Shown here piece by piece: positions 1 to 10,614 of a stretch of 64,000 nucleotides of DNA (position 1 is the first letter of the stretch; the number at the start of each line of letters is the position of its first letter). The stretch lies in the NCBI GenBank assembly GCA_030272585.1, contig BSYQ01000001.1:8075001-8139000 (forward strand), given 5' to 3'. Source of the stretch: Bryopsis sp. KO-2023. Lineage: Eukaryota > Chlorophyta > Ulvophyceae > Bryopsidales > Bryopsidaceae. The notes beneath the pieces were generated by a model. It was not told the origin of the DNA and made no database searches. It was given only the letters and a program-made list of their open reading frames with translations. A program made the position numbers and the translations under genes.

Positions 1-686
1 CACGTAAATATGTCGGCATGGAGGGTTGGCTTATTTTGGAGGCATGAATTTGCTATGTCACACTGTGCTTCTGTTCTTACTGGCGCTTCCAGTTTCCTGA
101 GCTGCGGAGTCGACCACGGGAATTCTTTCACCATCGCCCACTCCACAGGTCTACCAAAGTTTTTCTGAACCATTGCGGGAAGCACCGTCAGTAGCCTCAA
201 TTGTACCCGTTTAACTCAAAGCCAAATAAGGGTGGGCTCCGTCACCTTGAAATTTTCCGTGAAAGTGCGTTGAGCATCTTTGAACTCGGGCGTCGAAAAA
301 CTTAGCCGAGGGTCTTCGTTTTTCCTCATGTCCTCCAACTGTTCATAAATACCAAACACTTAGGCAGTGCTCAACTTTCAAGCTGTTCCTAAAAATCAAT
401 CTGTTTTCAAACTGGTGGGCTTTCGAAACACAAAAGGAGCCTTCCACCGTTACCTTTTTCAAATGTGTTTTCATTTCCTTAAGCAGCTCCTGGTGCTCCT
501 TGTTGTCTGGGTCGGACCTCTTCTCAAAGTCGGCCTGGATGGCGGCATGGTGGGCACTTCAATGAAATTTTACGCTTCGACCACCACCTCTCATAACTCC
601 CTTCTGCCTCCGTTAACACTTCAACACGACAGCCCTACCAGTCTCTCTGAGGTTTCTTGGGCCTGCGCCCCCACATATGTCGACAT
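1..686 (-). CDS. Unrecognised charged protein, 5' part of gene, runs off window
   Basis: Four exons can be read on the minus strand: 639..686, 454..534, 246..338 and 81..164. All introns are phase 0 with GT-AG borders, and the gene continues beyond base 1. The visible product has 103 residues and begins MSTYVGAQAQETSERL. It is rich in Lys, Glu and Asp, probably helical, and carries Trp-containing segments such as GRPVEWAMVKEFPWS near residue 80. No signal peptide is visible and I do not recognise the family. The start ATG is the only one that gives a phase-compatible first exon. The second exon could begin at a slightly different acceptor. The open frames across three splice junctions make it a real gene; its function cannot be inferred. 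Confidence 0.55.
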
Positions 687-1266
687 TCTAGCGCGTTCTC
701 GAGAGAATCGGGATCGTGACTGCTTGAATTCTGGTTGACCTCTTCTGTTTGAAACTTGTTTGAAACTTGTTTTGCTTGTTTTTTGCGAAAAGTGTGAAGG
801 ATACGTGGATGGATATTTCAACATGAGTTTAGATGTGGAAATCGGTCGATTGGTGATCATTGTGCGCGAATATTCTTCGAATGGTCGAGAGAAATTGGTG
901 TTGAACACTTTTTCGAGCCATTCTCGTTTCGGATCCGTCGCGCACGCGCACAACCTTCGATCAAGGCACCTTGTTGTGTTGTTTGTTTCAAAGGTGTGCA
1001 GTCGGGCTGCAGCACAATGGCCACACGAGGCGGCGCCAATCCGCGCCGCAGCAGCACCATTGGAACAGGGGGAGGATGTCTGAAATAATATCGATACACT
1101 GTCACGTCTTGGGGAAGCCGGTCCCATCCAGAGGCCGCTCAAGCAGCGGCCCACCCCTCCTGAAAAGCGGTCTGCTGCGCCCAGTGCCCAATCCACGCCA
1201 GGTTCTTACAAATTTCAGGGTGTTGCTGGTCACCGCTGGCCTCTGCCAACAGAATACCCCTGCAGG
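687..1266. other. Divergent intergenic region
   Basis: This is the spacer between the left-edge minus-strand gene and the plus-strand WAP-domain gene. It presumably holds both promoters. Open frames here on either strand show no family signature and look like chance. No clear TATA box was identified. Confidence 0.4.
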
Positions 1267-2503
1267 ATGGCTCGATCGCTTTTTATCGCAGTTTGCGCTG
1301 CCCTCATCGCGTGCTCCTTTGCGCTGACCGCGTCTGAAGTCGGTGGGTGGTGCCCAAGGATAATCCTCGACGTGGGAAACTGCATTGCAAATCGCCCGAA
1401 GTTCGCTTCGGGAGGGGCACCTTTTGATCGGCTTCGCGCCATGCAGGATGCGATGGATGCATAGAGGGAAAATGCACTATTGTCAGAGACGGAAAGGTCG
1501 TAAGGTGCACGGCTTGCAAGGCAGGCTTCAATCTCCAGCGTCTCGAGGATAATATCAGTCGAGTCTGTGTTTCAGGTGCGCCAACTGGATCCAGAGATTT
1601 GAGCTCGATCGTGCTATGCAGAATCCAGGTTCGATTTTAAAGTGGATGTGTGTCGGGTTCGTGTCCAGACGACGATACCGATGACGATGACGATGAGAAG
1701 CCAGGCGAATGCCCCAGCGCTGTCTCCGGGTCCTTTGGCTGCGAGAAGACATGCGAAGAGGATGATGATTGCGATGGCGAGGCCAAGTGTTGCAACACCG
1801 CGTGCGGAAAGGCATGCGTCCCGCCAGGTGCTCTTGGACGAAAGGCATGATTATTCGGGTCCGATTTGACACTAGCCCAACCAAGCAGGAAGATTTTGAA
1901 TTCTATTTCCTTGTTTGTCAGAGGGAGCCACCGAATCAGCGACGGACACTGGGGCCACCCCCGAATCAGCGACGGACACTGCGGCCACTCCAGAATCAGA
2001 GACAGACACTGGGGCCACCCCAGAACCAGAGACAGACACTGAGGCCACTCCAGAATCTGAGGCAGACACTGAGGCCACTCCAGAACCAGAGACAGTTGCT
2101 GAAGCGCCTGCTGTGGAGGTTCCTAGTGCTGTGGAGGTTTCTGACGCTGAGGCTGCAGCAGACCTACCTGATATAGACGGTGCACCAGTCCCAGACACAG
2201 AGACTCCAACAGTGGATGCTGTGGAAAGCTCAGAGCCAGACAGCGCAGAGGTCACTGCTCCTATGGCTGAAGAGGCGGACGCCTTAAGCATGGCTCCAGA
2301 TACTGAAGGTAAAAATGTGGTAGATTTTTTTGTGAGAGGTGTGTCCTTATCGAAAACAAAAATATTGATGGAAATGTTAAAATGTGGATGGTCTTAAATA
2401 TCATGTGGCTGCAGATGCTTCGGCTCCTGCAGTTGAAGATGGAGTCGAAGATCAAGTTGAAGATGAAATCGAAGCTGATCTGGAGGACATTGATGGAAGA
2501 TAG
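1267..2503 (+). CDS. Secreted WAP four-disulfide-core protein with acidic repeat tail
   Basis: Five exons (1267..1342, 1447..1575, 1669..1827, 1922..2308, 2415..2503), all joined at phase 1, encode 279 residues. A signal peptide (residues 1 to about 22, hydrophobic core FIAVCAALIACSFAL) is followed by a Cys-rich segment (CDGCIEGKC...RCTACKAGF). Next comes a WAP domain with eight cysteines in the family spacing (GEC, FGC, KTC, DDC, KCC, ACG, KAC), preceded by an Asp run. The C-terminal half is an acidic Thr/Pro/Glu tail built from 10-residue repeats (GATPESETDT type) and ends in DIDGR. WAP domains are often protease inhibitors or antimicrobial. The uniform phase 1 introns around the Cys-rich and WAP exons look like exon-shuffling modules. 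The protein is probably extracellular or in the cell wall; its target is unknown. Confidence 0.85.
1922..2101 (+). repeat. In-frame 30-bp tandem repeats, about six units
   Basis: Six imperfect 30-base units lie inside exon 4 of the WAP protein and encode the decapeptide repeats of the acidic tail. They differ mainly by CCC/CTC and GAATCA/GAACCA changes. The length is an exact multiple of three, so copy number can change without shifting frame. Confidence 0.85.
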
Positions 2504-2733
2504 GATGTGCCCTAGGAAACATAAGAGTTTTACTTGAGCTTGCTTCATTGATTACACTTGTGGAGGCGGCAGGCTGCCAGAAAGGCTAGTCTAGTTAGTA
2601 TTGCTTTCTTATTACTAGATACTGTAGATTTTTGCAATTTTGGTCAGCGATCATCGTATTGTTAGTGTCAGTGGGTTGGCGAAGTGCTGGATGAGAAACT
2701 GGATGGAATGGATGTCGGCTAATGTTACTACAC

Positions 2734-2738
2734 TGTAA
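2734..2738 (+). promoter_or_regulatory. Candidate TGTAA poly(A) signal
   Basis: TGTAA lies 231 bases after the WAP gene stop. It matches the green algal poly(A) signal, and comparable motifs follow many other stops in this window. Confidence 0.4.
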
Positions 2739-3073
2739 ACTGTTCACAAACGGTGCTACTGAAGGTCCCCCTGAAAATTAGAGATGTTGAATGCATATAA
2801 ATATTATGTTTAATAATAATATTTTATGCATTATCAGTAAAAATATTGTTGAATATAATGTTGTGATGCATGTTCTAGATGTTGGTGTGAACATCTAGTG
2901 CAAATGATGCAGGAGGGAATATATGAAAATTTGCCAACAATGGACAATGCTTGATAACTATAGTGTACTGTGAATATCCAGAGTGTCTCTGTTAATAGGG
3001 TGCTGTTTGTTGATGGTGTTGGCAAGGAGTTGCACACTTCTGCGTCCAATACTTCAGAATTGACGAACATAAC

Positions 3074-3123
3074 GTCGTGCCTGCATAACGTTTCTGCAGT
3101 CGTGCCTGCATAACGTTTCTGCA
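3074..3123 (+). repeat. Tandem duplication, 2 x 25 bp
   Basis: Two identical adjacent 25-base units, each starting GTCGTGCCTGCATAACG, lie at 3074..3098 and 3099..3123. No coding role is apparent. Confidence 0.9.
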
Positions 3124-3818
3124 CGTATATGCACAATTTTTGTGCAAGTAATTAGAACAAATAAAACAGAATGTTGCCATGTATTCAGCATTTTTGGTGA
3201 ACAGATTTTCATAGCTTACTGTTTTTCTGCACAGTAAAAAATCTGCTTCATCAACACTGGCATTGTTGTGCCAATATCGTCTATTACAAAATTGTCCAGA
3301 AACGAGGAAAACAGCGATGTTCACCTTCCAATTCTGGCAGGTTAAAAAAAAAACAGAAATGCACCATAATGCACGCAGTCATTGACCGTTCATTTTGACT
3401 AAGTTTCCCGAAGTTTTTCTGAGAACCGTTGTCCCCCCCAATCGTTCACTGATTTTCTGGGCCACAGTCACTCATGAGAACAGCTTTCCCTGCTTCTCCA
3501 AGTCACCATACTGGCCCCCTTCTCTGAACATGGCAATATGTGCCGCCCAGGTTGGGGTGACTGGAACACCCTTAAACCTTTTCTCGTGCCAAAGGGCCAC
3601 TTCCTCACAGGTGGCGTCCTTCCCCCGAGCACCATACCTACGTCAAACAGATTATTGGTTCCAGTTTAAACTTCGTCCATATGTGCTCTCCGTATATACA
3701 CAGATATGTTTCTTTCTTGAGTATCATTAAATTGAATCAATGATTTATTTAGAAAGATTGCCTTGATGCATTTTGTCACGATTCCTTTTTTCACACACAA
3801 AATCAGAAACCAGATCTC

Positions 3819-5111
3819 TTACCTGTCCACAATTTCCTTTTGGCCATCCAGCAGCAAGTCGTACACGTTGATGTGCTGGCAATAAAGCCACAGGGACTTC
3901 ACAGGGTCCGTCTCGTCGTGAAGATACATTTTATCATAATTGTTGGTGAACTCCAATCGAACCAAGTCTCTCCTCTTTTCGGCAGGGACGACCAAATGCT
4001 CCCCCGTCTCGAAATCGATCTGATTCCAGCTGCCAGGAACTCGAGGAGAGTGATACAGGCCGTCCGGGTTGAAAATGGATCTGGATGCCCCGATGAAGTT
4101 GTAGAGCAACCATTCGCCATCCACTCCCATGACATACCTCAAGAATGGTCGGGCCGTCTGAAGCTCGATCACGCGGAACTGGAAGCCGGGTTCGTAAATG
4201 GCGTGAAAGAGTGCTGCATTGCAGAAAGCCTGATCTGCTTTCCAGACCTTCGCTTGAAGGTAGCACGACATCAGGTGCTCCTTCAAGAATCGTCCTTGGC
4301 CGAACTGATCTTTTTCCGTTTCCGCAGGTCGCTCAGGTGCCTCCTGCATGACGTCGTGGCAAGTTTCCTCCAGCAATTTCAGGAGTTTCGGGTCGACGTC
4401 GTTGTACTTCTGCAGCTCCAGTTCGCGTTCTCTTTTCTTCAGCTCGCCCTTTCCATCAACCTTCACGTTCTTCAGGCACCAGCCGTAGAACTCATCAAAG
4501 TCTATCTCCCCGTCGCCATTCTTATCGGCAACTTTTACAATCGCCGCGACTTCTTCCTCGTCCCAGTCCATACCCAGCATCGGCGCCAACAGATAAAGTT
4601 CTGGTGTGGAAATCTTTCCCGACAGATCAGTATCCAAGTCAAGGAACAGATGCTTAACCATCTCCAAAGAGATCCCCGAAGCGTGCTGGAGCAGGAGGTT
4701 CTCAGCAACATCAGCTTTTGCTTTCTCTGCGTCCACAAACATATCCTCCAGCCCTTCCTGGACATCAGCCTGAGCCTCGATCTCTGCACCTTCCGCGATC
4801 CCCATGATCTCAGCTTTCGAACGCTTCTCTCCGGTATAGTGGTTAAGCCTCCCGTCGTGTGAAATATACTCCACAAGTTCCCGTATGGATAAGCTCCCGC
4901 TGGAGTCTTCGTCGATAGCAGCAAACCAGTCACGCAAAACTTCTTCACTCTCTTGTACACCCCGAGACTTCATCAAGTCGCAGAACTCCTGGACGTCGAG
5001 GCTCGAATCCATGCTTTGATCGCCTTCGCGAAATATGGCAGTGAGTTCTTCCTCATCATACGGACGGCCTGCTTCGTTGCTGAACGGAGTTCTGATACTT
5101 GACGTCATCAC
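3819..5111 (-). CDS. EF-hand calcium-binding protein with C-terminal DUF6817 domain
   Basis: A single-exon frame of 430 residues. Four EF-hand loops are visible near residues 31-42 (DQSMDSSLDVQE, degenerate), 67-78 (DEDSSGSLSIRE), 160-171 (DTDLSGKISTPE) and 196-207 (DKNGDGEIDFDE, canonical). Residues about 270-430 resemble DUF6817 (FLKEHLMSCYLQAKVW, then ALFHAIYE), an HD-like fold with the conserved HL and FHAIY elements. No signal peptide or membrane segment is seen. A calcium-responsive role is inferred from the EF-hands; the reaction of the C-terminal domain is unknown. The start MMTSS is the first ATG, and upstream sequence is a noncoding tandem duplication. Lack of introns is unusual among its neighbours. 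Confidence 0.85.
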   Translation of the reverse strand: MMTSSIRTPFSNEAGRPYDEEELTAIFREGDQSMDSSLDVQEFCDLMKSRGVQESEEVLRDWFAAIDEDSSGSLSIRELVEYISHDGRLNHYTGEKRSKAEIMGIAEGAEIEAQADVQEGLEDMFVDAEKAKADVAENLLLQHASGISLEMVKHLFLDLDTDLSGKISTPELYLLAPMLGMDWDEEEVAAIVKVADKNGDGEIDFDEFYGWCLKNVKVDGKGELKKRERELELQKYNDVDPKLLKLLEETCHDVMQEAPERPAETEKDQFGQGRFLKEHLMSCYLQAKVWKADQAFCNAALFHAIYEPGFQFRVIELQTARPFLRYVMGVDGEWLLYNFIGASRSIFNPDGLYHSPRVPGSWNQIDFETGEHLVVPAEKRRDLVRLEFTNNYDKMYLHDETDPVKSLWLYCQHINVYDLLLDGQKEIVDR

Positions 5112-5136
5112 GGCCGTTGAACGCCAGTGGTATCCT

Positions 5137-5384
5137 TGCCCGAAACAGAAAAGTGTGTAGGCACCGCGGTGCTCTGATCAAGGCGGCACAATACACTGGA
5201 CTCTTCCGAGAAGCTCCGACTCGGACAGAAACAAGGAAACACTCTAGAGAACCTCGGCTGTGCCCGAAACAGAAAAGTGTGTAGGCACCGTGGTGCTCTG
5301 ATCAAGGCGGCACAATACACTGGACTTTTCCGAGAAGCTCCGACTCGGACAGAAACAAGGAAACACTCTAGAGAACCTCGGCTG
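5137..5384 (+). repeat. Tandem duplication, 2 x 124 bp
   Basis: Two adjacent 124-base units (5137..5260 and 5261..5384) differ by about two C/T changes. They sit just upstream of the EF-hand gene start, in its presumed promoter or 5' UTR. The near identity suggests a recent duplication. Confidence 0.9.
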
Positions 5385-5388
5385 GGAG

Positions 5389-6075
5389 AGAGAGTTAACC
5401 GGGTCGTGGTAAACACCGAAAACCACCGAAAACCACCGAAAACTACCGAAAACTACCGAAAACCACCAAAAACTACCGAAAACCACCGAAAACCACCGAA
5501 AACTACTTACGAAAACCACCGAGAACTACCGAAAACTATAAAAATCGACATGATAAAACGAAAACTTGAACAGTAAAAATAAATTTATAACGGGGAGTCC
5601 ACTGAAAAAACCCATTACACACAAAAGAAACTAAGACATTCATTTTGTTTATATGAGTGAATATGTTACAAATGGTATGGACTCTTGGTTTGGTTCCAGT
5701 GGCTCCTTGGTTGGTTGACTCGGGTTCGAATCCCGAGGGTCACACTTGCATACCCACTTGCCGATAAGTACTATCACTCGGACACTCACTTGTTACCACT
5801 CTGAAAGCAAATGTCTTGTTGAAATAGTCTTGAATATTTATCTTTCCCTTTTCCTTTTATAAAGGGTAATCGCTGCATAGTTACAGTTTTTATAGTTTTC
5901 GGTAGTTTTCGTGAGTAGTTTTCGGTAGTTTTCGGTGGTTTTCGTGAGTAGTTTTCGGTGGTTTTCGGTGGTTTTTGGTAGTTTTCGGTGGTTTTCGGTA
6001 GTTTTCGGTAGTTTTCGGTAGTTTTCGGTAGTTTTCGGTAGTTTTCGGTGTTTACCACAACCGGAGTTAACCCTC
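5389..6075. mobile_element. Foldback-like element with decamer-repeat arms
   Basis: The ends are imperfect inverted repeats: GTTAACCGGGTCGTGGTAAA near 5394 and its complement-like TTTACCACAACCGGAGTTAA near 6050. Inside each end is an array of about 10-base units (CACCGAAAAC on the left, about 5413..5541; the reverse complement GTTTTCGGTG on the right, about 5888..6050). The two arrays can pair as long hairpin arms around a core of about 345 bases. There is no transposase frame. This is the layout of foldback or MITE-like DNA elements; no target duplication was convincingly identified. Confidence 0.6.
5719..5738 (+). other. tRNA-like T-arm / B-box relic
   Basis: CTCGGG TTCGAAT CCCGAG forms a perfect 6-bp stem with a 7-base loop matching the tRNA T-arm and pol III B box. 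A partial A-box-like stretch lies about 45 bases upstream, but no acceptor stem pairs. It is therefore a SINE-like or tRNA-derived relic in the core of the foldback element, not a functional tRNA. Confidence 0.45.
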
Positions 6076-7400
6076 TTGTCCTATTTGGGCAGCAAAGGTT
6101 CAAACAGAGCTGCTTGGACCACAGTATTTAGTGCAGTGTCGACTGTTTTCGGTGATTACTGATGAGTAGAAATCAGGAAGTCAAAGATCGCTCGGCTTTC
6201 GACGGACAAGTGATGCAGCAGACGGGAGTACTTAAAGTGAGCTGGTGGAAGAGAGGACCTTGTCTTTTGAACAGTGTGAGACCCTTGACACGAAATTTGC
6301 TTCCAAACTTTTACAAGAGTCAGTTTTTTCTCCCACAGCTGCTTCCTTATCCTTCCCGACCCTCCTTGCTGAGCTATGACTACCAGTTATAACCATGACT
6401 CATCATACCACATCCAACAAACTGACCGTCTCCCTTGGCCTATCGGAATCCTCAGCCCAATCCTTTTTTGGCAAGTGTAAGTCACAGAGTTTGATCAGTG
6501 GATCTTTTGATGGATCCACCCCAGTAAAGGTGCGGGCCACACTAATTCATGGAAATCTAGAACGTTAAAAAGAAGTGTAGAATTTTCGAAAATAGTGTGG
6601 CCCACACTATTTTGTGTTTTTCGAAATTTCTGCCGTTTACGGAAATATTGTCGGCAACACCCCACCATCAAAGAGATTGTTGTGTTTCTGAACTGGTCGA
6701 TTATTACATGCTGCACTAACACGTTCAAGGCGTTTCTCTAACCGGTTGTCAACTACTTTTGCACAAATTTTGTTGGCACCGGATGCGTGCTATCAAAAAT
6801 ACAGAAGTCGGCTGTTGCAGTCACAAAGCCTGTCTCAAATTTTTTAACAGTGCTCACTGCAAAAATGAAAGATAAATGGGAAGCAATCAAGTCGGCAGAT
6901 GAATCTGAACGAGCTGAAATGATGGGAAGAGGCAATACGGCAATGTGTATTGGGGAACGGAGGCAGTACAGCTGGCTGGGGGATATATATTTGTATTGGT
7001 TGTCGTTGTGAATATCCTTGCAAGTCCCTTTAGGGCAATGCTCTGGTGTCTTCAGTGTGTTCTCCACCCAATTGTTCCAAAGGCCTGCATGCAGTATGAA
7101 CGCTTGATTGTTATGCTCAGAAGGGGAATAGCGTTGTTTCTATGGCGGTCTGCCACCTCCCTCTCTTCACCCCCATTGTGTCCCCATTGCATCGCGTAGT
7201 ATTTGATGGTTGGCTTTTAACTGTTGGTTGCGACAGACCCATATTCAGCGGCTTCAAAGCGCTGGGCATCTCGAACTAACAAAAACGAAGATTTCGTTTC
7301 TGTCAATTTTGTGCAGGTCGAAACACCTTGTCGCGACACTTGCAAGCTAAATCCACACTTCAACGCGTCCAGCGTCCCTGTGTGGCTCGCTCATGAAAGC
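6076..7400. other. Noncoding region with a MITE-like repeat
   Basis: No gene could be assembled here. A MITE-like repeat lies at 6519..6602. One plus-strand frame (6787..7011) holds a lysine-rich stretch ending in ADESERAEMMGRGNTAM that could be an isolated exon, but no splice partners were found. Confidence 0.4.
6519..6602 (+). mobile_element. MITE-like repeat, copy 1
   Basis: The core 6535..6602 begins GGCCACACTA and ends TAGTGTGGCC, perfect 10-bp inverted termini. The sequence, including about 15 bases upstream (CCCCAGTAAAGGTGCG), matches the copy at 33599..33670. No coding capacity. Confidence 0.65.
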
Positions 7401-9079
7401 AACCATAAATAGGACTACCATTTGCCCATTGTTTTTGCGAATTAACCCCCTCAACATCAAGAATCAACAGGAGAGTGCAAACTGATGCAACTGGTGTTCC
7501 ACCATCAATCGTATTGACTTGCAAGTTAAAAAAAACGATAGCTCTGTACAGTACCAAGTCACCAAAATCACGCTTCCAAAATTTGCCTGACCAGCAGAAC
7601 TGCAATGATCCGTTTTTTCACCCATATTTTCCTTCACTTCCTTGAAACCCACCATCCCAGCACTGCTGTAAAGCCCACTTCGATTTTGAAACACCCCTAG
7701 CCGAAATAGATATGCCGAGGCTTCCATGATGATCAAAGACCAAATTCCACCACATTCTGTATCGCTTTTTCATTTTTTCCCCCCGAATCTGGTCTCCTTT
7801 AGGACTTTCTTCATTTCTAAATATCACATACGTGTTTTTTGTTTTTTTTTACGAAGATAAACATTAACCCCACCTCTTTTTTTTAGATCCAACCTCACAA
7901 TTTGAACGAAGGAAAAACAAAACATCCCCGTGAAACCATGTTCAAATTTCAAAAAAGAGGAGGAGAATAAAAAGCCACCCACAAACACATAACATCCCAC
8001 AAAGGGCTCATTCATGGGGCATCACGTGCTAACTATATAACTTTTCCTAAATATGCTTTTTTTCTTTTCTTAACAGGTATAAAAATTGAAAAAAAAAAAA
8101 AAAACAGTTTGAAGACACTAGGGAGAAGAGAGGGGGATGGTCGAAGCCGGAAGTCCAATTTTAGGAACCTTGCAAAATGACACAGCTTTTACACAGCATT
8201 TTTTTTTCCCACCCGCTTGCTTCTACGCTCAACCAACTCCCCCCCCCCCCCTTCTCCCAAATTAAAAAAAAAATGCACAACCAAACAGTCGATATCCAGA
8301 AATTATGTACAGGTCAGCTTTTTCTTTGATAGAACTGACATCGACCCGGCATGCTCCGTCGGTAGGGGAAAAAAAAAACAAGATTGATTTTTCCTTTTTT
8401 GTTTTCCTTAATATTTCAAAATATTTCCTTTTATGATCTTTCCTTAAATTTTTGTTTTTCTTTCTTCTTTTAAAATTAAAATATTCCAACACATTCTTCC
8501 TCGTCGAAAAGCTATTCACAACTTGGTGGTGAGAAAAAAATCCACACCTTCAGCCAACCCCGAAAAAATAATACAAAGAAAGGACAACAGATATCCACAG
8601 ATGGTTGAAATTGCCCCTGCCGAGAACAGCTTCCTTCAAAAAGGGAAAAGTGGGCTGACCCTCCCTCCGAAAAAGACCCCAAAAAAAACAAACAAAAAAA
8701 CTGATGATATTCAGGTTCAATAATAATATCTCCTTTCTTTCTTTTCCTTCCTTCTTTACTCTTTTTTTTTGCAACATTTCTGACATCCGTCTTTTTCCTA
8801 AGATCTTTTCCAGCCCAAGTTTTTTTTTTCTTTTTTCTTTTTTAGTCTCTCTCTCACCGTCCTTTTTTTTTTTTTAATTTATTCTTCTCACACTACAACA
8901 CACACACACACATGCACGCAGATACATATATTTTTTTTTTTTCGAAAACAAAAAAAAAAAAGTCGTGAAATTAAAAAAAAAATAAAAAAAGGAAGAAAAA
9001 AAACAAAACAAACCGTAGAATCGCATTGTTGACAAAATTCCAGTTATTGCCCCCATTTATCACCCGAAATCGCAGTGAG

Positions 9080-9112
<33 letters not shown>

Positions 9113-10614
9113 TCGACTATCTCCTTTTCCTTTTCGGTTGTTGTTTGTCACCTCCCCTTTTTCCTACACCACCTGCTCATACATATTTTCATATATATAT
9201 ACATATAAAAACATATATATATATATATATAAAACGTGAACGAAATTTCTTGATGGGAACACCGTCACAGATTTTCAATTCCAATGCATAAATACATTTT
9301 TTTTTCTTTTTTTCTTTATCTTCTTTCTTTCTCTCTTTAGGTTCTCACGAACTCGCATCAGATATACAGTCAATACATCCCGACCCCATCTAAATGGACT
9401 TTGGCTGTGTGTTTTTTTCCCCCCCTTCTTTTTCTTCTTTTCTCCTGTTTCATCTTCCCCTCCATTGTTCAAATTTTTGTTTCATCTTGTTCTTGTTTTT
9501 ACCCCCGTTCCTCTTGAGTATCTCTTTTTCTTTCTTTCTTTTCCTTTTCTGGCGTCAGACAATTAAACAAAACCAAAAAAAGAAAAAAAAAACCTTGGGT
9601 CAGGAGAAACAGCATCAAGAGAGAAAGAAAATTAAAAAAAAACCCTCATCCATCCTTCCTCTTTGATTGTTTTGACTCTTCCCCCCCCCCCCCTGCAATG
9701 CTTACCATCAAGAAATAGCAAACATCGTCCCTCCCTGCGCACCACAATGTTGCATTCTTCGGGGTTTTTTGCTCCTTTCTTTTTTTTTTTCCGTTTTGCA
9801 AACACCCTCACCCATTTGTTTCCCCACCCTCATTTGTCTCTTTTTTTTCAAATAATACCCTCCTTTATATTTTCTTTTTTTCCTCTCCCATGTGCACTTT
9901 CCCCCCCCCTCTACTGTAATAGCCCCCAGCGACCCCCTCCCCAACACCTTTTTTTTCTTTCTTTTTACCTTTTTGCTATTTTTGTTTTCCTTCCAGGAAA
10001 AACCCAGGATGAGTGCCAATTTTCTTCCCCCCCCCCCCCTATTTTCCTTCCTTGTTTGATTACATGGCAAAATTCGCTTTCCCAAAACCCTAATTAAAAG
10101 AAAGAAAAAAAAGAAAGATAATACAACACAGCAGTGAAATTTGTGGACCCTCTCAGCTCCCCTTTCCTGAAAATTCTTTTTTCCACAATCTTATCCAATT
10201 TCACCCCTCTTTCTTTCCTCAGTTTTCTTTTTTTTCTTTTCTTGTTTTTTTTTTCGATGTCCAATCCTTTTTTTTCCCCTTCCCACCCATAAATCACCAC
10301 CATATGTTTTTTTTTTGGTCAAGGGGAAAAGAAAAGCTTCTATTTTTTTTCTTCCCTGTTTCTCTTGAAACCGAGATACCCAAAGAAAAAAAAACATAAC
10401 AAAACATCGAGCCTATGGCGTTCCACCGTTCCCTTTCTCTCCATAGAAAGTGGCGAAACATATTCGTTTAAAATATCCTTTCAGCATCGCAACTGTACTC
10501 CAACCGCGCTGCTCTTTTTTTTTTCTTTTATCTCCCGCTCCCCCACTTTCTTTTTTTTTTTTGTTTCCTTGTCCGCTTGTTCCAGGGATTTCCCTCACGA
10601 CACTCGGTTATGAT
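7400..10614 (-). other. Long G-poor simple-sequence 3' flank of the CID gene
   Basis: Plus-strand sequence is dominated by T, C and A homopolymer runs with very few G. Read in the sense of the upstream minus-strand CID gene it is almost free of C. It contains T runs, C runs (such as near 8240 and 9680), an AT dinucleotide stretch near 9190-9232 and a CA repeat near 8897. TTACA at 10059..10063, which is TGTAA on the minus strand, could be a poly(A) signal about 550 bases after the stop. Open frames here encode only low-complexity peptides and were not called. Confidence 0.7.

Larger units (their letters stand above)
2504..3818. other. Convergent 3' intergenic region
   Basis: This region lies between the ends of the WAP gene and the EF-hand gene. 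It contains TGTAA at 2734..2738, a plausible poly(A) signal for the WAP gene, and a 25-bp tandem duplication near 3074. It is AT-rich around 2780 to 2860. No further coding exons were supported. Confidence 0.6.

Noticed and set aside
621-1196. 191-residue minus-strand frame in the left divergent spacer
   Set aside because: Only its last part overlaps a supported exon; the rest is low-quality sequence without conservation signals.
3840-4862. 340-residue plus-strand frame
   Set aside because: Antisense shadow of the EF-hand protein, whose frame has four calcium loops.
5674-5746. Possible functional tRNA around the T-arm
   Set aside because: The T-arm is perfect but no acceptor stem or anticodon arm pairs at the right distance.
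5413-6050. Decamer arrays as a possible CRISPR array
   Set aside because: Units are contiguous without spacers, arranged in opposite orientation, in a eukaryotic nuclear context.
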